The notes: a model not told the origin generated them from the sequence alone. A stretch of 64,000 bases of DNA from Chryseobacterium sp. E1 (GCA_019203745.1 CP078104.1:620001-684000), one strand, 5' to 3'. Shown: positions 39,225 through 49,909, numbered from the stretch's first letter. Numbers and translations: made by a program.

Positions 39225-39396
39225 AAAAAAGCCCACAACAATTCAGAGATTGAGAGTAAACTCCTAATCAACACGATTTGAACTGATTTCCATTGTCTGT
39301 AATCCGGAGAACCGGCACGCCATTCAATGGACATTTGTTCGGTAATTGTTTAGCGTTGAGTTTACCTTTAATGTGTTAGAATTATTGTAGGCAGTA
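39225..39396 (-). ncRNA. ssrS: 6S RNA, 6S-Flavo type (candidate)
   Basis: Gene-free 170-base segment with 6S architecture. On the minus strand the 5' end GCCTACAATAATTC (39392-39379) pairs over 14 positions with the 3' end GAATTGTTGTGGGC (39244-39231), then a T run ends the transcript. Inside, GTAAACTC/GAGTTTAC (39365-39358 with 39263-39256) and GTTG/CAAC partner positions close a second stem. An open internal loop of about 17 and 24 bases follows, capped by CCATTG/CAATGG and a CCGG-AGAA-CCGG hairpin. 6S RNA binds RNA polymerase holoenzyme as a promoter mimic. Position next to zapA matches ssrS in proteobacteria. Confidence 0.75.
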
Positions 39397-39413
39397 CTTT
39401 TCAGGAAAAAAAT

Positions 39414-39701
39414 CTATTTCCCGATTTCATTCAACGACTGATTGATCTGTTGTAATCTTTCGTTGGTAGAATTAATATTTTTCTCGTAGTTAAGAGATAC
39501 TACTTCTGCATTGGTTCCCAGTTTCAGGGCACACATTGCCAAAGCATCCTGTTTATCTCTTACATCGAAGTTCTGTTCAAAATCTTTAATCATATTCTCT
39601 ATCTGCTTCCCTACTTTACGCAAAGTTTCTTCCTCTGCTGCCGGTACGTTCAGCGGATATACTCTTCCTGCAATGTTGACGGTTATTCTCCTTACCTCCA
39701 T
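39414..39701 (-). CDS. zapA: Cell division protein ZapA
   Basis: 95 residues, intact. It bundles FtsZ filaments at the division site. The N-terminal globular part VRRITVNIAGRVYPLNVPAA is the ZapA signature, followed by EEETLRKVGKQIENMIKDF and a C-terminal coiled coil (SLNYEKNINSTNERLQQINQ) for dimer/tetramer formation. Its ATG overlaps the TAA of the upstream coiled-coil gene (TAATG), so the two are translationally coupled. A 6S-like RNA lies right downstream. Confidence 0.92.
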   Translation of the reverse strand: MEVRRITVNIAGRVYPLNVPAAEEETLRKVGKQIENMIKDFEQNFDVRDKQDALAMCALKLGTNAEVVSLNYEKNINSTNERLQQINQSLNEIGK

Positions 39702-40003
39702 TATAATCCACTGTTTTGAAGCTGAGCAATACAGAAATCAATTTCTTTTACCAATCTGTTGATATGGTTCTTCATTAATCTATTGTGTTCAGGATTTCCT
39801 GATATTGCTGAATAAAGTTTTATATTTTTTTGTTCTTCTGCTAATACCTGATTTCTTCTTCTTTCCTCATCATACTTCTTCTTCAACTCTTCATGCTCAA
39901 ATATTTAATTCTGCTAAGTTTTCTGTAAGACTTTTATAGTTCTTTTGCAGAGTCGAAATTTTCTCTCTAATTCTGAAAAATTGTTTTCTAAATCTTGAAG
40001 CAT
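39701..40003 (-). CDS. Small coiled-coil protein upstream of zapA (one frame break)
   Basis: About 100 residues, almost all predicted coiled coil: LQDLENNFSELERKISTLQK, then after a frame change near 39898 EHEELKKKYDEERRRNQVLA, then NHINRLVKEIDFCIAQL. The ATG is at 40003. It overlaps zapA by one base. In Bacteroidota such a protein regularly precedes zapA and may be its partner, a ZapB-like role; that is inferred from position and form, not from a proven family match. Confidence 0.75.
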
Positions 40004-40088
40004 TTCAGGTTTGTATATTCTAACTAAAAGCAAAAATAAAAAAATAATAACACTAACAAAAATAAAACACTCTATATTTTGATATAAC

Positions 40089-40117
40089 AACAAAAAAGGA
40101 GGCGCTAATGCACCTCC
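40089..40117 (-). terminator. Terminator of porT, overlapping its 3' end
   Basis: On the minus strand GGAGGTGC (40117-40110) and GCGCCTCC (40105-40098) pair, followed by a T run. The porT stop codon lies within this hairpin. Confidence 0.85.
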
Positions 40118-40922
40118 GGTATATTTTTCAACGAAATATTTTTTATTCGAATTTCAGTACAAACATTACAGCTCTTGTCTGTAATGTAGATACTAGATGC
40201 CCAGTAAGGAGGTGTATTCGCATTATCAGCCACTTTTTCATTGTTCATGAAGAAAGTTCCTCTAACCGCCGGAGTCAGTTTAAATTTGTTGAAATAAAAC
40301 TGAATTCCCATTTCTGCAGACCACGCAAAGTTGTGCGTTGTTGATCTGAAAATTCCCTGCTGGTTATCATCAGTAGAAGTTGCATTAGACTGAAGGTTTA
40401 CAACGTAGTTTACCCCAGCAGCAACGTAAGGCCTTGAATTGTACCATCTCTGCCCGTGAAGTTCCAAAAGAACAGGAATATCAACCAAAGTAGATTTAAT
40501 TTCTCTTACTTTGTCTTTTTCCTGCAACGGAATCGGCATGAAAGGAGGATTGGTTAAAGATCCGCCGGCATAGATGTCATTAGATTGCGTATTAAAAGTC
40601 AACTGTCTTTGTGCAAACTGTAAACCCGGTTCTAATCTCACGTCAAGATAGTCGTTCAGTCTCCATTTTGCAATAAGCCCGGCACCGAAACTGTAACTTT
40701 CTTTAGAGGTAACAAGGTTTTGATTATCGCTCATTCCGTATCTCGGATGCAAGACGATGCGGTAGTCCAGTCTGTTCCCGTTCAAATAAAACCCCAGCTG
40801 AATTTCTGTTCGTCGAAATCTTCCAACTTATCCATTCTGTTTCGGGTTCTGAATTGCGCATTTGCAAAAATGGCAACATTTACTGAGGTTAAAACCAGTG
40901 CTTTTAATAGAAATTTATTCAT
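40105..40922 (-). CDS. porT: PorT-family outer-membrane barrel, type IX secretion component (one frame break)
   Basis: About 272 residues. Signal peptide NKFLLKALVLTSVNVAIFANA, then QFRTRNRMDKLEDFDEQKF, and a frame change near 40790 after FSWGFYLNG. The eight-strand barrel includes YDLR-type strands LDYRIVLHPRYGMSD, YSFGAGLIAKWRLNDYLDVR, EPGLQFAQRQL, IPVLLELHGQRWYNSRPYVA and GIQFYFNKFKLTPAVRG. PorT is needed for type IX secretion and gliding in related bacteria. It stands directly downstream of ubiE, an arrangement I recall as usual for porT. A T9SS-sorted protein is encoded at 50009. Confidence 0.85.
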
Positions 40923-40925
40923 AGG

Positions 40926-41656
40926 TTACTTTGTTGCTTTATAAATTGTGGCTATACCTAAACTTAGTTTTTTATATTCTACTTTCTTAAATCCCGTATC
41001 TAAAAGAATTTGCTTCATCTTCTCCCCGAAAGGAAAAGCATTTACAGAATCCGGAAGGTATGTATACGCCCTATTATCTTTAGAAACCAGCCTGCCTATT
41101 GCAGGTAATATGTTTTTGAAATAAAACATATAGAATGGCCCCATGAAACCCTCAACCTTTGAAAACTCCAGTATATAAACACTTTTGTTATCTTTAACTA
41201 CTCTTCTTAATTCTGCCAAACCTTTGGTAAGGTTCTCAAAATTCCTCACTCCAAATGCAACGGAAACAGCATCAAATCTATTGTCCTCGAAAGGTAAATT
41301 TTCTGCATCTCCTTTTTGCATTGAAATTTTGCCGTCTAATTTAAGTTTTTTTATTTTAATAACGCCAACATTCAGCATTTGTTGTGATAAATCTAAACCA
41401 ACTACTTTAGAACCGGTTCCTTTTTCAATGGTAATGGCCAGATCTCCCGTTCCTGTAGCCACATCCAGCACTTCCTGCGGTTGATCATTTTTCATCCATC
41501 TTACCAGTTTATTTCTCCATAAAACATCAATTTTCATGGATAAAACATGGTTCAGAAGGTCATACTTCGGTGCAATGTTGTCGAACATATCCTCTACCTG
41601 GCTCTTTTTGTAGCCTCTGAATTGTAGGGAGTAACTTTGGTGATATCTTTTGTCAA
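40926..41656 (-). CDS. ubiE: Demethylmenaquinone methyltransferase (one frame break)
   Basis: Last step of menaquinone synthesis; SAM-dependent C-methylation in the cytosol. About 243 residues. N-terminus TKDITKVTPYNSEATK, then after one base near 41605 QVEDMFDNIAPKYDLLNHVL, the family signature; motif I is VLDVATGTGDLAI; VSVAFGVRNFENLTKGLAEL and YTYLPDSVNAFP are the UbiE/COQ5 patterns. The start is TTG at 41656, since a stop lies just before and no ATG precedes the motif. It lies three bases after the stop of the membrane-anchored gene and three bases before porT, so the three form an operon. Confidence 0.9.
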
Positions 41657-41659
41657 AAC

Positions 41660-42226
41660 TTAAAACTTGTAATATTCTTTATAATAATTTAGGTAATCCT
41701 GCTTTCTGAAGATCTTAGATCTCGATTCCACTTTCTGAATGTTTTTGATTACCTTATCGTAATCTTCATCTACATTGTAATAAAAGTCTTCTGTGTAAAG
41801 CTTGTTGAAGCGCTTCGCTCCCCGTAATAATCTTTTCCGTCTATCACGGTTTTATCAAGGGCCATCAGCAACGAATCTTTCTTAAGGTTGTATCCGTAAT
41901 ACTGTTCGTTGACGTAGTAATCCTGGTGGGCAATATTAAGCAGCCCCGAAGTTTATTCACTTCAAATGCTGAGTCATAGAGCATTTTTTTATTCTGATCA
42001 AAAACCTGAATAGAGTTTTCCCTTTGTTCATATCCACATGCACGTACTGCCCCGCTGAAATGATTCCTTCAGAACCGTTATTGATTTTAAAGTAATACGT
42101 ATTGGGGTAGGATTATCTACAACATAATAATTCTTCTTGGCTAAAAAAAAGGAAGTAGATCCCAAAGGCACCGATAAACGCCACAGCTGCAATGAGTAAG
42201 CCTTTTAAGGACGGATTGTTTTTCAT
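41660..42226 (-). CDS. Membrane-anchored protein of unknown function (about four frame breaks)
   Basis: About 190 residues. N-terminal anchor KNNPSLKGLLIAAVAFIGAF and GIYFLFF, then YYVVDNPTPNTYYFKINNGS, GQYVHVDMNKGKNSIQVFDQ, YYVNEQYYGYNLKKDSL and a tail rich in Tyr/Lys (YLNYYKEYYK). The frame was pieced together across breaks near 42150, 42030, 41950 and 41818, each by one base. I do not recognise a family; the exported part is probably a small beta domain. A -7 box TAAATTTG precedes it, and ubiE and porT follow, so it heads that operon. Confidence 0.6.
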
Positions 42227-42248
42227 AGATTGTAAAGTACAATTTTTG

Positions 42249-42256
42249 CAAATTTA
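42249..42256 (-). promoter_or_regulatory. -7 box of the ubiE-porT operon
   Basis: TAAATTTG on the minus strand, 23 bases before the first ATG at 42226. No clear -33 was found. Confidence 0.6.
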
Positions 42257-42293
42257 ATAATATTTTTAATTCTCCGTTATTAATATTAATTAT

Positions 42294-42301
42294 TAACTTT
42301 G
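42294..42301 (+). promoter_or_regulatory. -7 box of fabH
   Basis: TAACTTTG, 26 bases before the fabH ATG at 42328. The divergent -7 box on the other strand is 38 bases away. Confidence 0.65.
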
Positions 42302-42327
42302 CATCTTTAAAAAAATCATATAAACGA

Positions 42328-43393
42328 ATGCCGAATACGATCATTATTGGCTCTGGATCTTATATTCCGAACAGAGTTATTGGTAGGGATTACTTCATGA
42401 ATTCCGAGTTCTACACAGAGGATGGTGTAAAGATTGAAAAGCCTGTGGAAGAAACTATTGCGAAATTTGTAGAGATTACAGAAATCGAAAACAGGAGATT
42501 CATTGAGGACGATCTTTCCAATTCACAAATCGGGTATGAAGCCGCAAAAATTGCCCTTGAGGACGCAAAAGTAGACGGCGAAGATCTGGATTATATCATT
42601 TATGCAAGCAATTTCGGGAAGTTACAGAAAACGGATATGCCGATTTCATGCCGACAATGGCTGCAAGAGTAAAGAATAAGCTGGGCATTAAAAACAGAAA
42701 ATGTGTAACCTATGACATGATTTTCGGTTGTCCGGGATGGGTGGAAGGTATGATTTTAGCCGATAACCTGATCAAAGCTAAAGTTGCCAAAACCATTCTT
42801 GTTATCGGAGCAGAAACACTAAGCCGTGTAACGGATCCACACGACAGAAACAGAATGATCTTTGCTGACGGTGCAGGAGCTGTAGTAGTAAAAGCAACCG
42901 ATGATGAAAATGTAGGAATTATTGCTCACAACACCATCTGCGACAATGGCCCGGAATTGAATTATCTTGAAAACCAACCCTCTATCAATAAAAATGTAGA
43001 TCAAAAACGTTTATATGTAAGAATGTTGGGTAGAAAAATCTACGAATACGCTCTTAAAAACGTACCGGTTGCCATTAAAGACACCATCACCGATGCAGGT
43101 CTTTCTATTCAGGATATAGACAAAATCTTAATTCACCAGGCTAACGCTAAAATGGATTATGCCATGATTGAGAGACTTCACAGGCTTTATGACGTAAAAG
43201 AGTACGATCATGCGATCTCTCCTATGACCATTCAGGACCTTGGCAACACTTCTGTAGCAACCATTCCTACGATGTATGATTTAATAATTAAAGGAAAATG
43301 GAAGGTCAAACGTTTAAGGATAAAGGTAACATTGTGATGACTTCGGTAGGTGCCGGAATGAACATCAATGCTATCGTTTACAGACTCCCTTAA
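42328..43393 (+). CDS. fabH: 3-oxoacyl-ACP synthase III (two frame breaks)
   Basis: Starts fatty-acid elongation by condensing an acyl-CoA with malonyl-ACP. About 355 residues, thiolase fold. N-terminus TIIIGSGSYIPNRVIGRDYF; break near 42630 (repaired as NFGKVTENGYADFMPTMAAR); active-site Cys in MIFGCPGWVEGM; active-site His in ILIHQANAKMD; Asn in DLGNTSVATIPTMYD. Second break near 43302 (KGKMEGQTFKDKGN). It is a longer FabH-like form seen in Bacteroidota, possibly a BioZ/DarB-like variant, so the exact acyl primer is open. Confidence 0.88.
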
Positions 43394-43411
43394 TAACTTA
43401 TAAAAACAGAT

Positions 43412-43447
43412 AAAAAGCACAAAGGAAGTCTTCTTTTGTGCTTTTTT
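43412..43447 (+). terminator. Terminator of fabH
   Basis: AAAAAGCACAAA pairs with TTTGTGCTTTTT over 12 positions, followed by T residues. A TTG in its right arm is therefore not a gene start. Confidence 0.88.
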
Positions 43448-43457
43448 AAATCAGAAT

Positions 43458-44655
43458 ATGCCAAAAATCTTTTAATCACCGCCGGTATTTTCCTGTTTCT
43501 GGAAATCTATATCTATCAGGCCATCAGAACGCTTACAGATAATTTCTGGATAAGAACCGGCTATTGGGCAGTATCTTTAATCATCTATGCAGTTTTTGCC
43601 TACGAGATCACTCATTATCAGAGAACAGACCGAAGTATGGTAAGAGCTCAGATCATGATTTCCCTGTTCCTGATATTTATTTTACCTAAAATCTTCATTG
43701 TCTTATTCTTACTGATTGACGATATTGTCCGTATTGGCGGATACCTGATCGGCTTTGCCAAACCGTCTGAGAACTTCTTCCCGGAAAGGAGAAAGTTTCT
43801 GAGCCTTGTCGGATTAGGAATGAGCGGAGTTTTGTCTGCTCTTTTCATTGACGGCATCACGTTCGGGAAATACCGCCACAAAGTAAGAAGAGTAAAAGTA
43901 AAGTTTCCCAATCTTCCTGAAAGCTTTAAAGGCTATAAAATCATCCAGATTTCTGATGTTCACAGCGGAAGTTTTTCAGATCCGGGCAAACTGCAGCATG
44001 CCGTAGAACTTATCAACGAACAAAATCCTGACCTCGTATTGTTTACCGGAGATATGGTGAATAATGTTGCGGATGAATTCAAACCTTTCATTCCCTTATT
44101 TTCACAGATCAAAGCTAAAGACGGCAAATTTGCGGTTCTTGAAACCACGATTATGCCGATTATGTAACCTGGGCTTCTCTTGATGCTAAAAAGAAAAACC
44201 TGGATACGCTGATCGACTATGAAAAGCAAGCCGGTTTTGACATGCTGAGAAACGAGCATAGAGTGATTGAGAAAAACGGAGAGAAATTATATATTCTGGG
44301 CGTTGAAAACTGGGGACTAAAACCTTTCCCTCAATTCGGAAGAATTGATGATGCATTAAAAGGCGTACCTGAATCTGCCACAAAGATTTTAATGAGCCAT
44401 GACCCTACCCACTTTGATTATGTGGTAAAAAAACACCCAGGAAACATCCATTTAACACTTTCAGGACACACCCATGGAATGCAGTTCGGGCTGGATCTTA
44501 AAAATGTAAAATGGTCACCGGTTCAATACCGTTACCCGAAATGGGCAGATTTATACGAAAGCGAAGGAAAACTATTGTACGTCAACAGAGGGTTTGGAGT
44601 ACTGGGATATCCGGGAAGAGTCGGTGTATTACCGGAGATTACACTTTTGAACTGA
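43458..44655 (+). CDS. Membrane-anchored calcineurin-like metallophosphoesterase (two frame breaks)
   Basis: About 399 residues. N-terminal half has four hydrophobic segments (LLITAGIFLFLEIYIYQ, WAVSLIIYAVFAY, MISLFLIFILPKIFIVLF, VGLGMSGVLSALFIDG), then the catalytic domain with IIQISDVHSGSF, VLFTGDMVNNVADE, ILMSHDPTHFDYV and LTLSGHTHGMQFGL: the DxH, GDxxxN, H and GHxH metal-binding motifs. The GNHD motif lies at a break near 44150. Start ATG at 43458, restored to frame by one A near 43465; the upstream TTG lies inside the fabH terminator. Similar to YkuE/YaeI-type phosphoesterases acting on lipid phosphates. Confidence 0.85.
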
Positions 44656-44738
44656 GCTAGTTTAAGGTTTAAAACAAAATCAGATATGTTACAGGAAGAA
44701 CAACTATAGCGCCACACCTGTTACCTAACACCTGCAAC

Positions 44739-45465
44739 CTAAAAAATATAATCTTTCATACGGGAAGTAGCCATATCTTTCTCGTTGATAAAAGTAAGGA
44801 GGGCATCTAATTTGTCCTCCATTTTTTTACCCGAAAACAAGCTTCGGTAAAAAGGAACATCAAATCGGTATTTTTAAAATCCGTAAACTGCCATGAGTTG
44901 AGATAGATCAGGACAAATTCTTCATTTTGCAGAGTCTCTACAACCATACTTTGATAATACTTCATCGGCAGGATCTGAAACACAAAGTCATTATACGGCA
45001 GCTGACTGTATGGGGAAATACTTTCCGGCACAATACTCAGTCCATCCTCTTCGGTAATTTCAGTATCCCTTTTCAGACGCTTGAATGGAAAAAGAATGTT
45101 CGCATTGTCAATATTGGAAACATAATTAAATTCCATCATCTTCAATTCTTCCTGTGGAACTTTTACATCTTTCTGACGAATTCCCGGATCTGTTTTTCCA
45201 GAAGATCCTGAATGCTCTTTTGGCATTTTCAATTTCATCCGGTTTTGAACCTTTATTATAAAAAGCAATTTCATGCCCTTTGGATGAAATTGCTTTTATA
45301 AGATTCTGCAGTTTTTCAGCGAGTGAAACCTCAACAAAAAAACTGGCTTTAATATCATGAATATCTAAAACCCTAAGAATTGCTCTGGTGTTATCTTCTG
45401 CAATTTTCAGCCTTTCTTCATCAGTAATCTGAAAGCCTTTTTTTTACTTCAGCCTCAATATTCAC
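44739..45465 (-). CDS. Degenerate polysaccharide deacetylase-like protein (about three frame breaks)
   Basis: About 243 residues from a GTG at 45465. NIEAEVKK, then ILRVLDIHDIKASFFVEVSL and ISSKGHEIAFYN match the NodB-fold pattern 'KATFFV...GHEIASHS'. The metal-binding H-x-x-x-H motif is replaced by YNKGSKPDE and no DD motif is seen, so it is probably inactive as a deacetylase. The C-terminal part (SQLPYNDFVFQILPMKYYQS, YLNSWQFTDFKNTDLMFLF) follows family 4 layout. It ends MKDYIF at 44739. Breaks lie near 45440, 45220 and 44840. Role unknown. Confidence 0.65.
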
Positions 45466-45573
45466 GATGTTAAAAGTTAATAATATCATTTAAATTAAAT
45501 TTTAGATAATAAATATAATATATTAAAAATCAGATGTTAAAACAATACTTAATTAAAGCATCACTTTACACTA

Positions 45574-46536
45574 CTAATCCTTAACTAATTTTACTTTAAG
45601 ATTCTTGATCATATCTTTTGTCATTTCAGAAATTCCGAAATCGTAAGACAGTCCCCAATCTTTTTAGCTACAGAATCATCAATGGAAGCCGGCCATGAAT
45701 CAGCAATCGCCTGTCTGAAATCTGGATTGTAATCGATGGTAAAATCCGGGATTTCTTTCTTAATTTCTTCTGCCAATTCTTTTGGAGTAAATGACATGCC
45801 ACCCAAATTGTAAGAAGAACGAACGGTAAGACTTTCTTTCGGAGCTTCCATTAATTTTAAAGTTGCATTGATCGCATCATCCATATACAACATCGGCATT
45901 CCTGTATTTTCAGAAATGAAACTTGTATACTTTCCTTCTTCAATTGCTTTGTAGAAAATCTCAACCGCATAATCGGTAGTTCCACCTCCAGCCGGTGTCT
46001 TCCAGGAGATCAACCCAGGATACCTGATACTTCTTACGTCTACTCCATGCTTATCGAAATAGTATTCACACCATTTCTCCCCTGCCATTTTAGAAATTCC
46101 GTAAACAGTTGTAGGATTCAAGACCACATCCTGTCCTACATCATGCTTTGGAATTCCTTTTCCAAATACAGCGATAGAACTAGGCCAGAAAATTTTTAAT
46201 AAGCCCCTCTTTCGCCATTTCACAAAAGTGAAGCAGAGGCTCTAGATTTAATTTCCATGCGAAAATAGGCTGCTTTTCTGAAGTTCCGGATAAAAGTGAA
46301 GCCAGATGATACACTGTAGTAATATCGTAATCTTTGATCACCTGTCTTACTAATTGCGTATTAGTAACATCCATTCTTTCGTAATGTCCGGCAGAAGTAA
46401 TGCCTTCCTGCCATCTGTCTAAACCTGAAGCGACCACATTTTCCGCTCCATGCATTTCAACAAGTCTGTTGGTAAGTTCGGTGCCGATCTGTCCCAGCGC
46501 ACCTGTAATCAGTATTCTTTCCGTATAGGATTCCAT
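45574..46536 (-). CDS. NAD-dependent L-threonine 3-dehydrogenase, SDR type (two frame breaks)
   Basis: About 321 residues, extended SDR. NAD-binding ILITGALGQIGTELTNRLVE; active-site TVYGISKMAGEKWC (Tyr-x-x-x-Lys); SIRYPGLISWKTPAGGGTTD then YAVEIFYKAI is the signature of SDR threonine dehydrogenases. It oxidises threonine to 2-amino-3-ketobutyrate. Breaks near 46195 and 45660; the repaired C-terminus ends VKLVKD at 45574. Start ATG at 46536 is preferred to 46587 because TACTTTTG, a -7 box, lies at 46561-46568. UDP-sugar epimerase function is less likely given the GGGTTDY motif. Confidence 0.85.
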
Positions 46537-46560
46537 TTTTGAGATTTTTTTAGAATTGTA

Positions 46561-46568
46561 CAAAAGTA
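46561..46568 (-). promoter_or_regulatory. -7 box of the threonine dehydrogenase gene
   Basis: TACTTTTG on the minus strand, 24 bases upstream of the ATG at 46536. A TTTTG lies 16 bases further upstream, closer than the usual 19-21. Confidence 0.6.
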
Positions 46569-46765
46569 AAAAAATCATGCTTATCAAAATAGAAAAGGTG
46601 GATTTAAAAATAGATCAGGAGATTTATATAAAGTTATTCTTATTATTTTTTTGTTAATGGCCTCATTTCAATTATAGTTAATAAAAATAGATATCAACGA
46701 TATATACGATCATCAACAATAATATATATAAAAATTCAATAATTTTGTAGTAAAGAAACAATCAT

Positions 46766-48451
46766 ATGAAGAAGATTTTAATCGTTTCGGTGCTGCTAGC
46801 AGGACAATTGAGCTGGGCTCAGTTCAAAGATTTCAATATCGTAAAGGAAGTACAGGTCAAAAATAAAGGTGTAGTGGTATCTGCCCATCCCTAGCCAGTG
46901 AGGCGGGGGCGAAAATTATGAGAATGGGCGGAAATGCCTATGATGCAGTCACTGCCACACAATACGCTCTGGCAGTAGTATACCCTCAGGCCGGAAATAT
47001 CGGCGGGGGCGGATTTTTGGTAGGGGTAAAAACAATGGTGAAAAGTTTACTCTTGACTACCGGGAGACAGCTCCTAAAAAAGCTTCAAGAGATATGTATC
47101 TTGATAAAAAGGAAAAGCAGATACGGATCTGTCCCAAAACGGACGACTGGCAGTAGGTATTCCCGGAAGTGTAGCCGGCTTTTTTGCTACCCTGAAATAT
47201 TGTAAACTTCCTATGGAAAAAATCATCCAGCCTGCTATTGATCTGGCAGAACAGGGATTTGCCATCACAGACAAGGAAGCGGATATGCTCAACAGCCAAC
47301 GGGAAAAGTTCCAGAAGCATAATAAATCTTCTATTATTTTTGTCAAAGACACTCCATGGAAAGCAGGTGATATCTTAGTTCAGAAAGATCTGGCAGAAAC
47401 TTTAAAACTGATTCAGAAATCAGGAGCCAAGGGTTTTTATGAAGGAAAAACAGCTGATCTGCTGGTTGCTGAAATGAAAAGAGGTAACGGAATCATCACC
47501 CTGGAAGACCTCAAAAATTATAAAGTGGCAGAAAGAAAAGCTTTGGAATTTGATTACAAAGGAAACAATGTAGTTTCTATGCCTTTGCCATCCAGTGGCG
47601 GACTTCTTCTGGCTCAGATGCTCAGAATGGCAAGCTTTGAAAATCTTGAAAAATATCAGCAGAATTCAACAAAAGCGGTTCAGATCATGACGGAAGCAGA
47701 GCGAAGAGCTTTTGCAGACCGTGCAGAATATATGGGTGACCCGGACTTCATTCAGGATAAAACATCTTATCTCATTTCTGATGAATACCTGAAAAACAGA
47801 TGGAAAAGCTTCAGTTTTGACAAGGCAACTCCAAGTGCGGAAGTTGGGAAAATCATTGAGCAACCTAAGGAATCTACACAAACCACCCATATTTCCGTAC
47901 TCGATAAAGATGGTAATGCAGCTTCTGTAACAACTACCCTTAACGGCTATTACGGAAGTAAAGTTCTGGTTACCGGTGCCGGATTCTTTTTAAATAATGA
48001 AATGGATGATTTCTCCATTAAACCGGGAGTTCCCAATATGTTCGGTGCTGTGGGCGGAGAAGCCAATGCCATCCAGCCTAATAAAAGAATGCTCTCTTCC
48101 ATGACTCCAACAATCCTACTGAAGAACGGCAAGCCTTATATGGTTGTGGGCACTCCCGGAGGAACTACGATCCCTACTTCCGTCTATCAGTCTATTGTGA
48201 ATGTTGTGGATTTTAAACTGAATGCCAATATGTCGGTAAATGCACCAAAATTCCATCACCAATGGCTTCCGGAAACCATCAGTGTAGAAAATAATTTCCC
48301 TGAAAGTACGATTGCCGAACTGAAAAGCAAAAATTATGTGATTGAAAAAACAAAATACATCGGAAAAACAGAGATGATTGTCATTGATGACAAAGGAAAT
48401 ATTCACGCTGTAGCAGACGGTCGTGGAGATGACTCTGTAGCTACCGAATAA
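46766..48451 (+). CDS. ggt: Gamma-glutamyltransferase (three frame breaks)
   Basis: Exported enzyme that hydrolyses or transfers the gamma-glutamyl group of glutathione. About 563 residues with a signal peptide ([18 protein letters not shown]). Large-subunit motifs: [45 protein letters not shown]. The autocleavage Thr starts the small subunit in [15 protein letters not shown]; then [34 protein letters not shown] and [13 protein letters not shown]. Breaks lie near 46890, 47032 and 47120. A -7 box TAATTTTG lies at 46740-46747. It should act in the periplasm after self-cleavage. Confidence 0.93.
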
Positions 48452-48471
48452 CTGAAGACCCAATTTATTAT

Positions 48472-48503
48472 AAAAGGCCGGATTTAAATATTCCGGTCTT
48501 TTT
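48472..48503 (+). terminator. Terminator of ggt
   Basis: AAAGGCCGGA and TCCGGTCTTT pair (one G-U), followed by TTT. Confidence 0.85.
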
Positions 48504-48563
48504 ATGATTAGACTTTTCTGAATAAAACTAAGGAAAAATACAGAATTAGCTTTCTCATTTTCA

Positions 48564-48590
48564 AAAAAGCATGACTTCTGTCATGTTTTT
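48564..48590 (+). terminator. Second hairpin with T tail upstream of the symporter gene
   Basis: AAAAAGCATGAC and GTCATGTTTTT pair around TTCT. It lies 40 bases before the symporter start, so it may be a back-up terminator for ggt or an attenuator. Confidence 0.6.
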
Positions 48591-48630
48591 AGGAAAATTT
48601 CATAATTTCGAGCTTTCAAAAAACATTGCA

Positions 48631-49909
48631 TTGAAAGCAAAAAAATCTACAATCAGCTTTATTTTCAAGTGATTATTGCTATAGTTGCCGGTATTCTTCT
48701 TGGAAAATTTTACCCTGAACTGGGAGAGAAAATGAAACCTTTGGGGATGGGTTTATCAAACTGGTCAAAATGATTATCGCTCCGGTTATCTTCATCACCC
48801 TTACCTTAGGGATCGCCCATATGACAGATCTGAAAAAAGTAGGGAGAATTGCCGTAAAAGCAATGATCTATTTTTTCACATTTTCAACGCTGGCTCTTAT
48901 TATCGGCTTATTCGTAGGAAATATTCTTCAACCCGGCCATGGTCTGAATATAGACCCTGCCAGTCTTTCAGGTGATGTTTCGCAATATCAGCAAAAGGCT
49001 CATGAATCTACACTTACGGGGTTTATTATGAATATCATCCCAGAAACTTTATTCAGTCCTTTGGTGGGTGGTAATATTCTTCAGGTTCTTTTGGTGGCTA
49101 TTTTAATGGGTGTGGCTTTGGTTTTAACAAAGGAAAAAAGCCAGAAAGTAACTGATTTTCTTCAGGATCTGTCAACCCCTGTATTCAAGATTGTTCATAT
49201 GCTTATGAAGCTTGCGCCTATAGGAGCTTTTGGAGCAATGGCTTTTACGATCGGAAAATACGGGCTTCATTCTGTACTGAATCTTCTTTTTTCTGGTGGC
49301 TACATTTTATATTACCTCTATCCTTTTTGTGGTGATTATCCTGGGTGCAGTGGCATGGTATAACGGTTTTAATATTTTTAAACTTCTTTTTACCTTAAAG
49401 AAGAGCTGCTCCTTGTCTTAGGAACCAGTTCGTCAGAATCCGCCCTGCCGGGAATCATGGAAAAAATGGAAAAAGCAGGCTGTTCAAGGGCAATCGTAGG
49501 ACTTGTAGTACCTACCGGATATTCCTTCAATCTCGACGGGACCAATATTTATATGACTCTGGCATCACTTTTTATTGCACAGGCTTTAAATATTCACCTC
49601 CCTATTGAAAAACAGCTGATGCTTCTTCTGGTGGCGATGTTGAGTTCAAAAGGAGCCGCAGGCGTTACCGGAGCCGGATTTGTAACCCTCGCAGCAACCT
49701 TAGCCGTAGTTCCGGAAATTCCGATTGCAGGCATGACCCTGATTCTGGGGATCGATAAATTTATGAGTGAATGCAGGGCTCTTACCAATGTAATAGGTAA
49801 CTCTGTAGCAACAGTAGTGGTAGCAAACTGGGAAAAACAGCTTGATAAAGAACAGTTTCACTATTGCCTGAATCATCCTGCTGAAATTGAGAAGAAACTG
49901 GAGGTTTAA
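48631..49909 (+). CDS. Dicarboxylate/amino acid:cation symporter, DAACS family (four frame breaks)
   Basis: About 426 residues; transports C4-dicarboxylates or glutamate/aspartate with Na+ or H+. [40 protein letters not shown] (repaired near 48755), the HP1 serine-rich loop [17 protein letters not shown], the TM7 motif [20 protein letters not shown] (NMDGT-like) and [13 protein letters not shown]. Other breaks are near 48655, 49290 and 49400. Start is probably TTG at 48631, because no ATG lies upstream of the first helix and a TAATTTCG box precedes it. The D in the last helix region ([16 protein letters not shown]) suits dicarboxylates. Confidence 0.88.

Noticed and set aside
39225..39396. 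Riboswitch upstream of rny
   Set aside because: The long terminal stem and terminator T run end the RNA 44 bases before rny, and the layout is that of 6S RNA rather than a metabolite-binding leader.
43436..43457. TTG start for the metallophosphoesterase
   Set aside because: It lies in the right arm of the fabH terminator; the ATG at 43458 with one restored A gives a better start.
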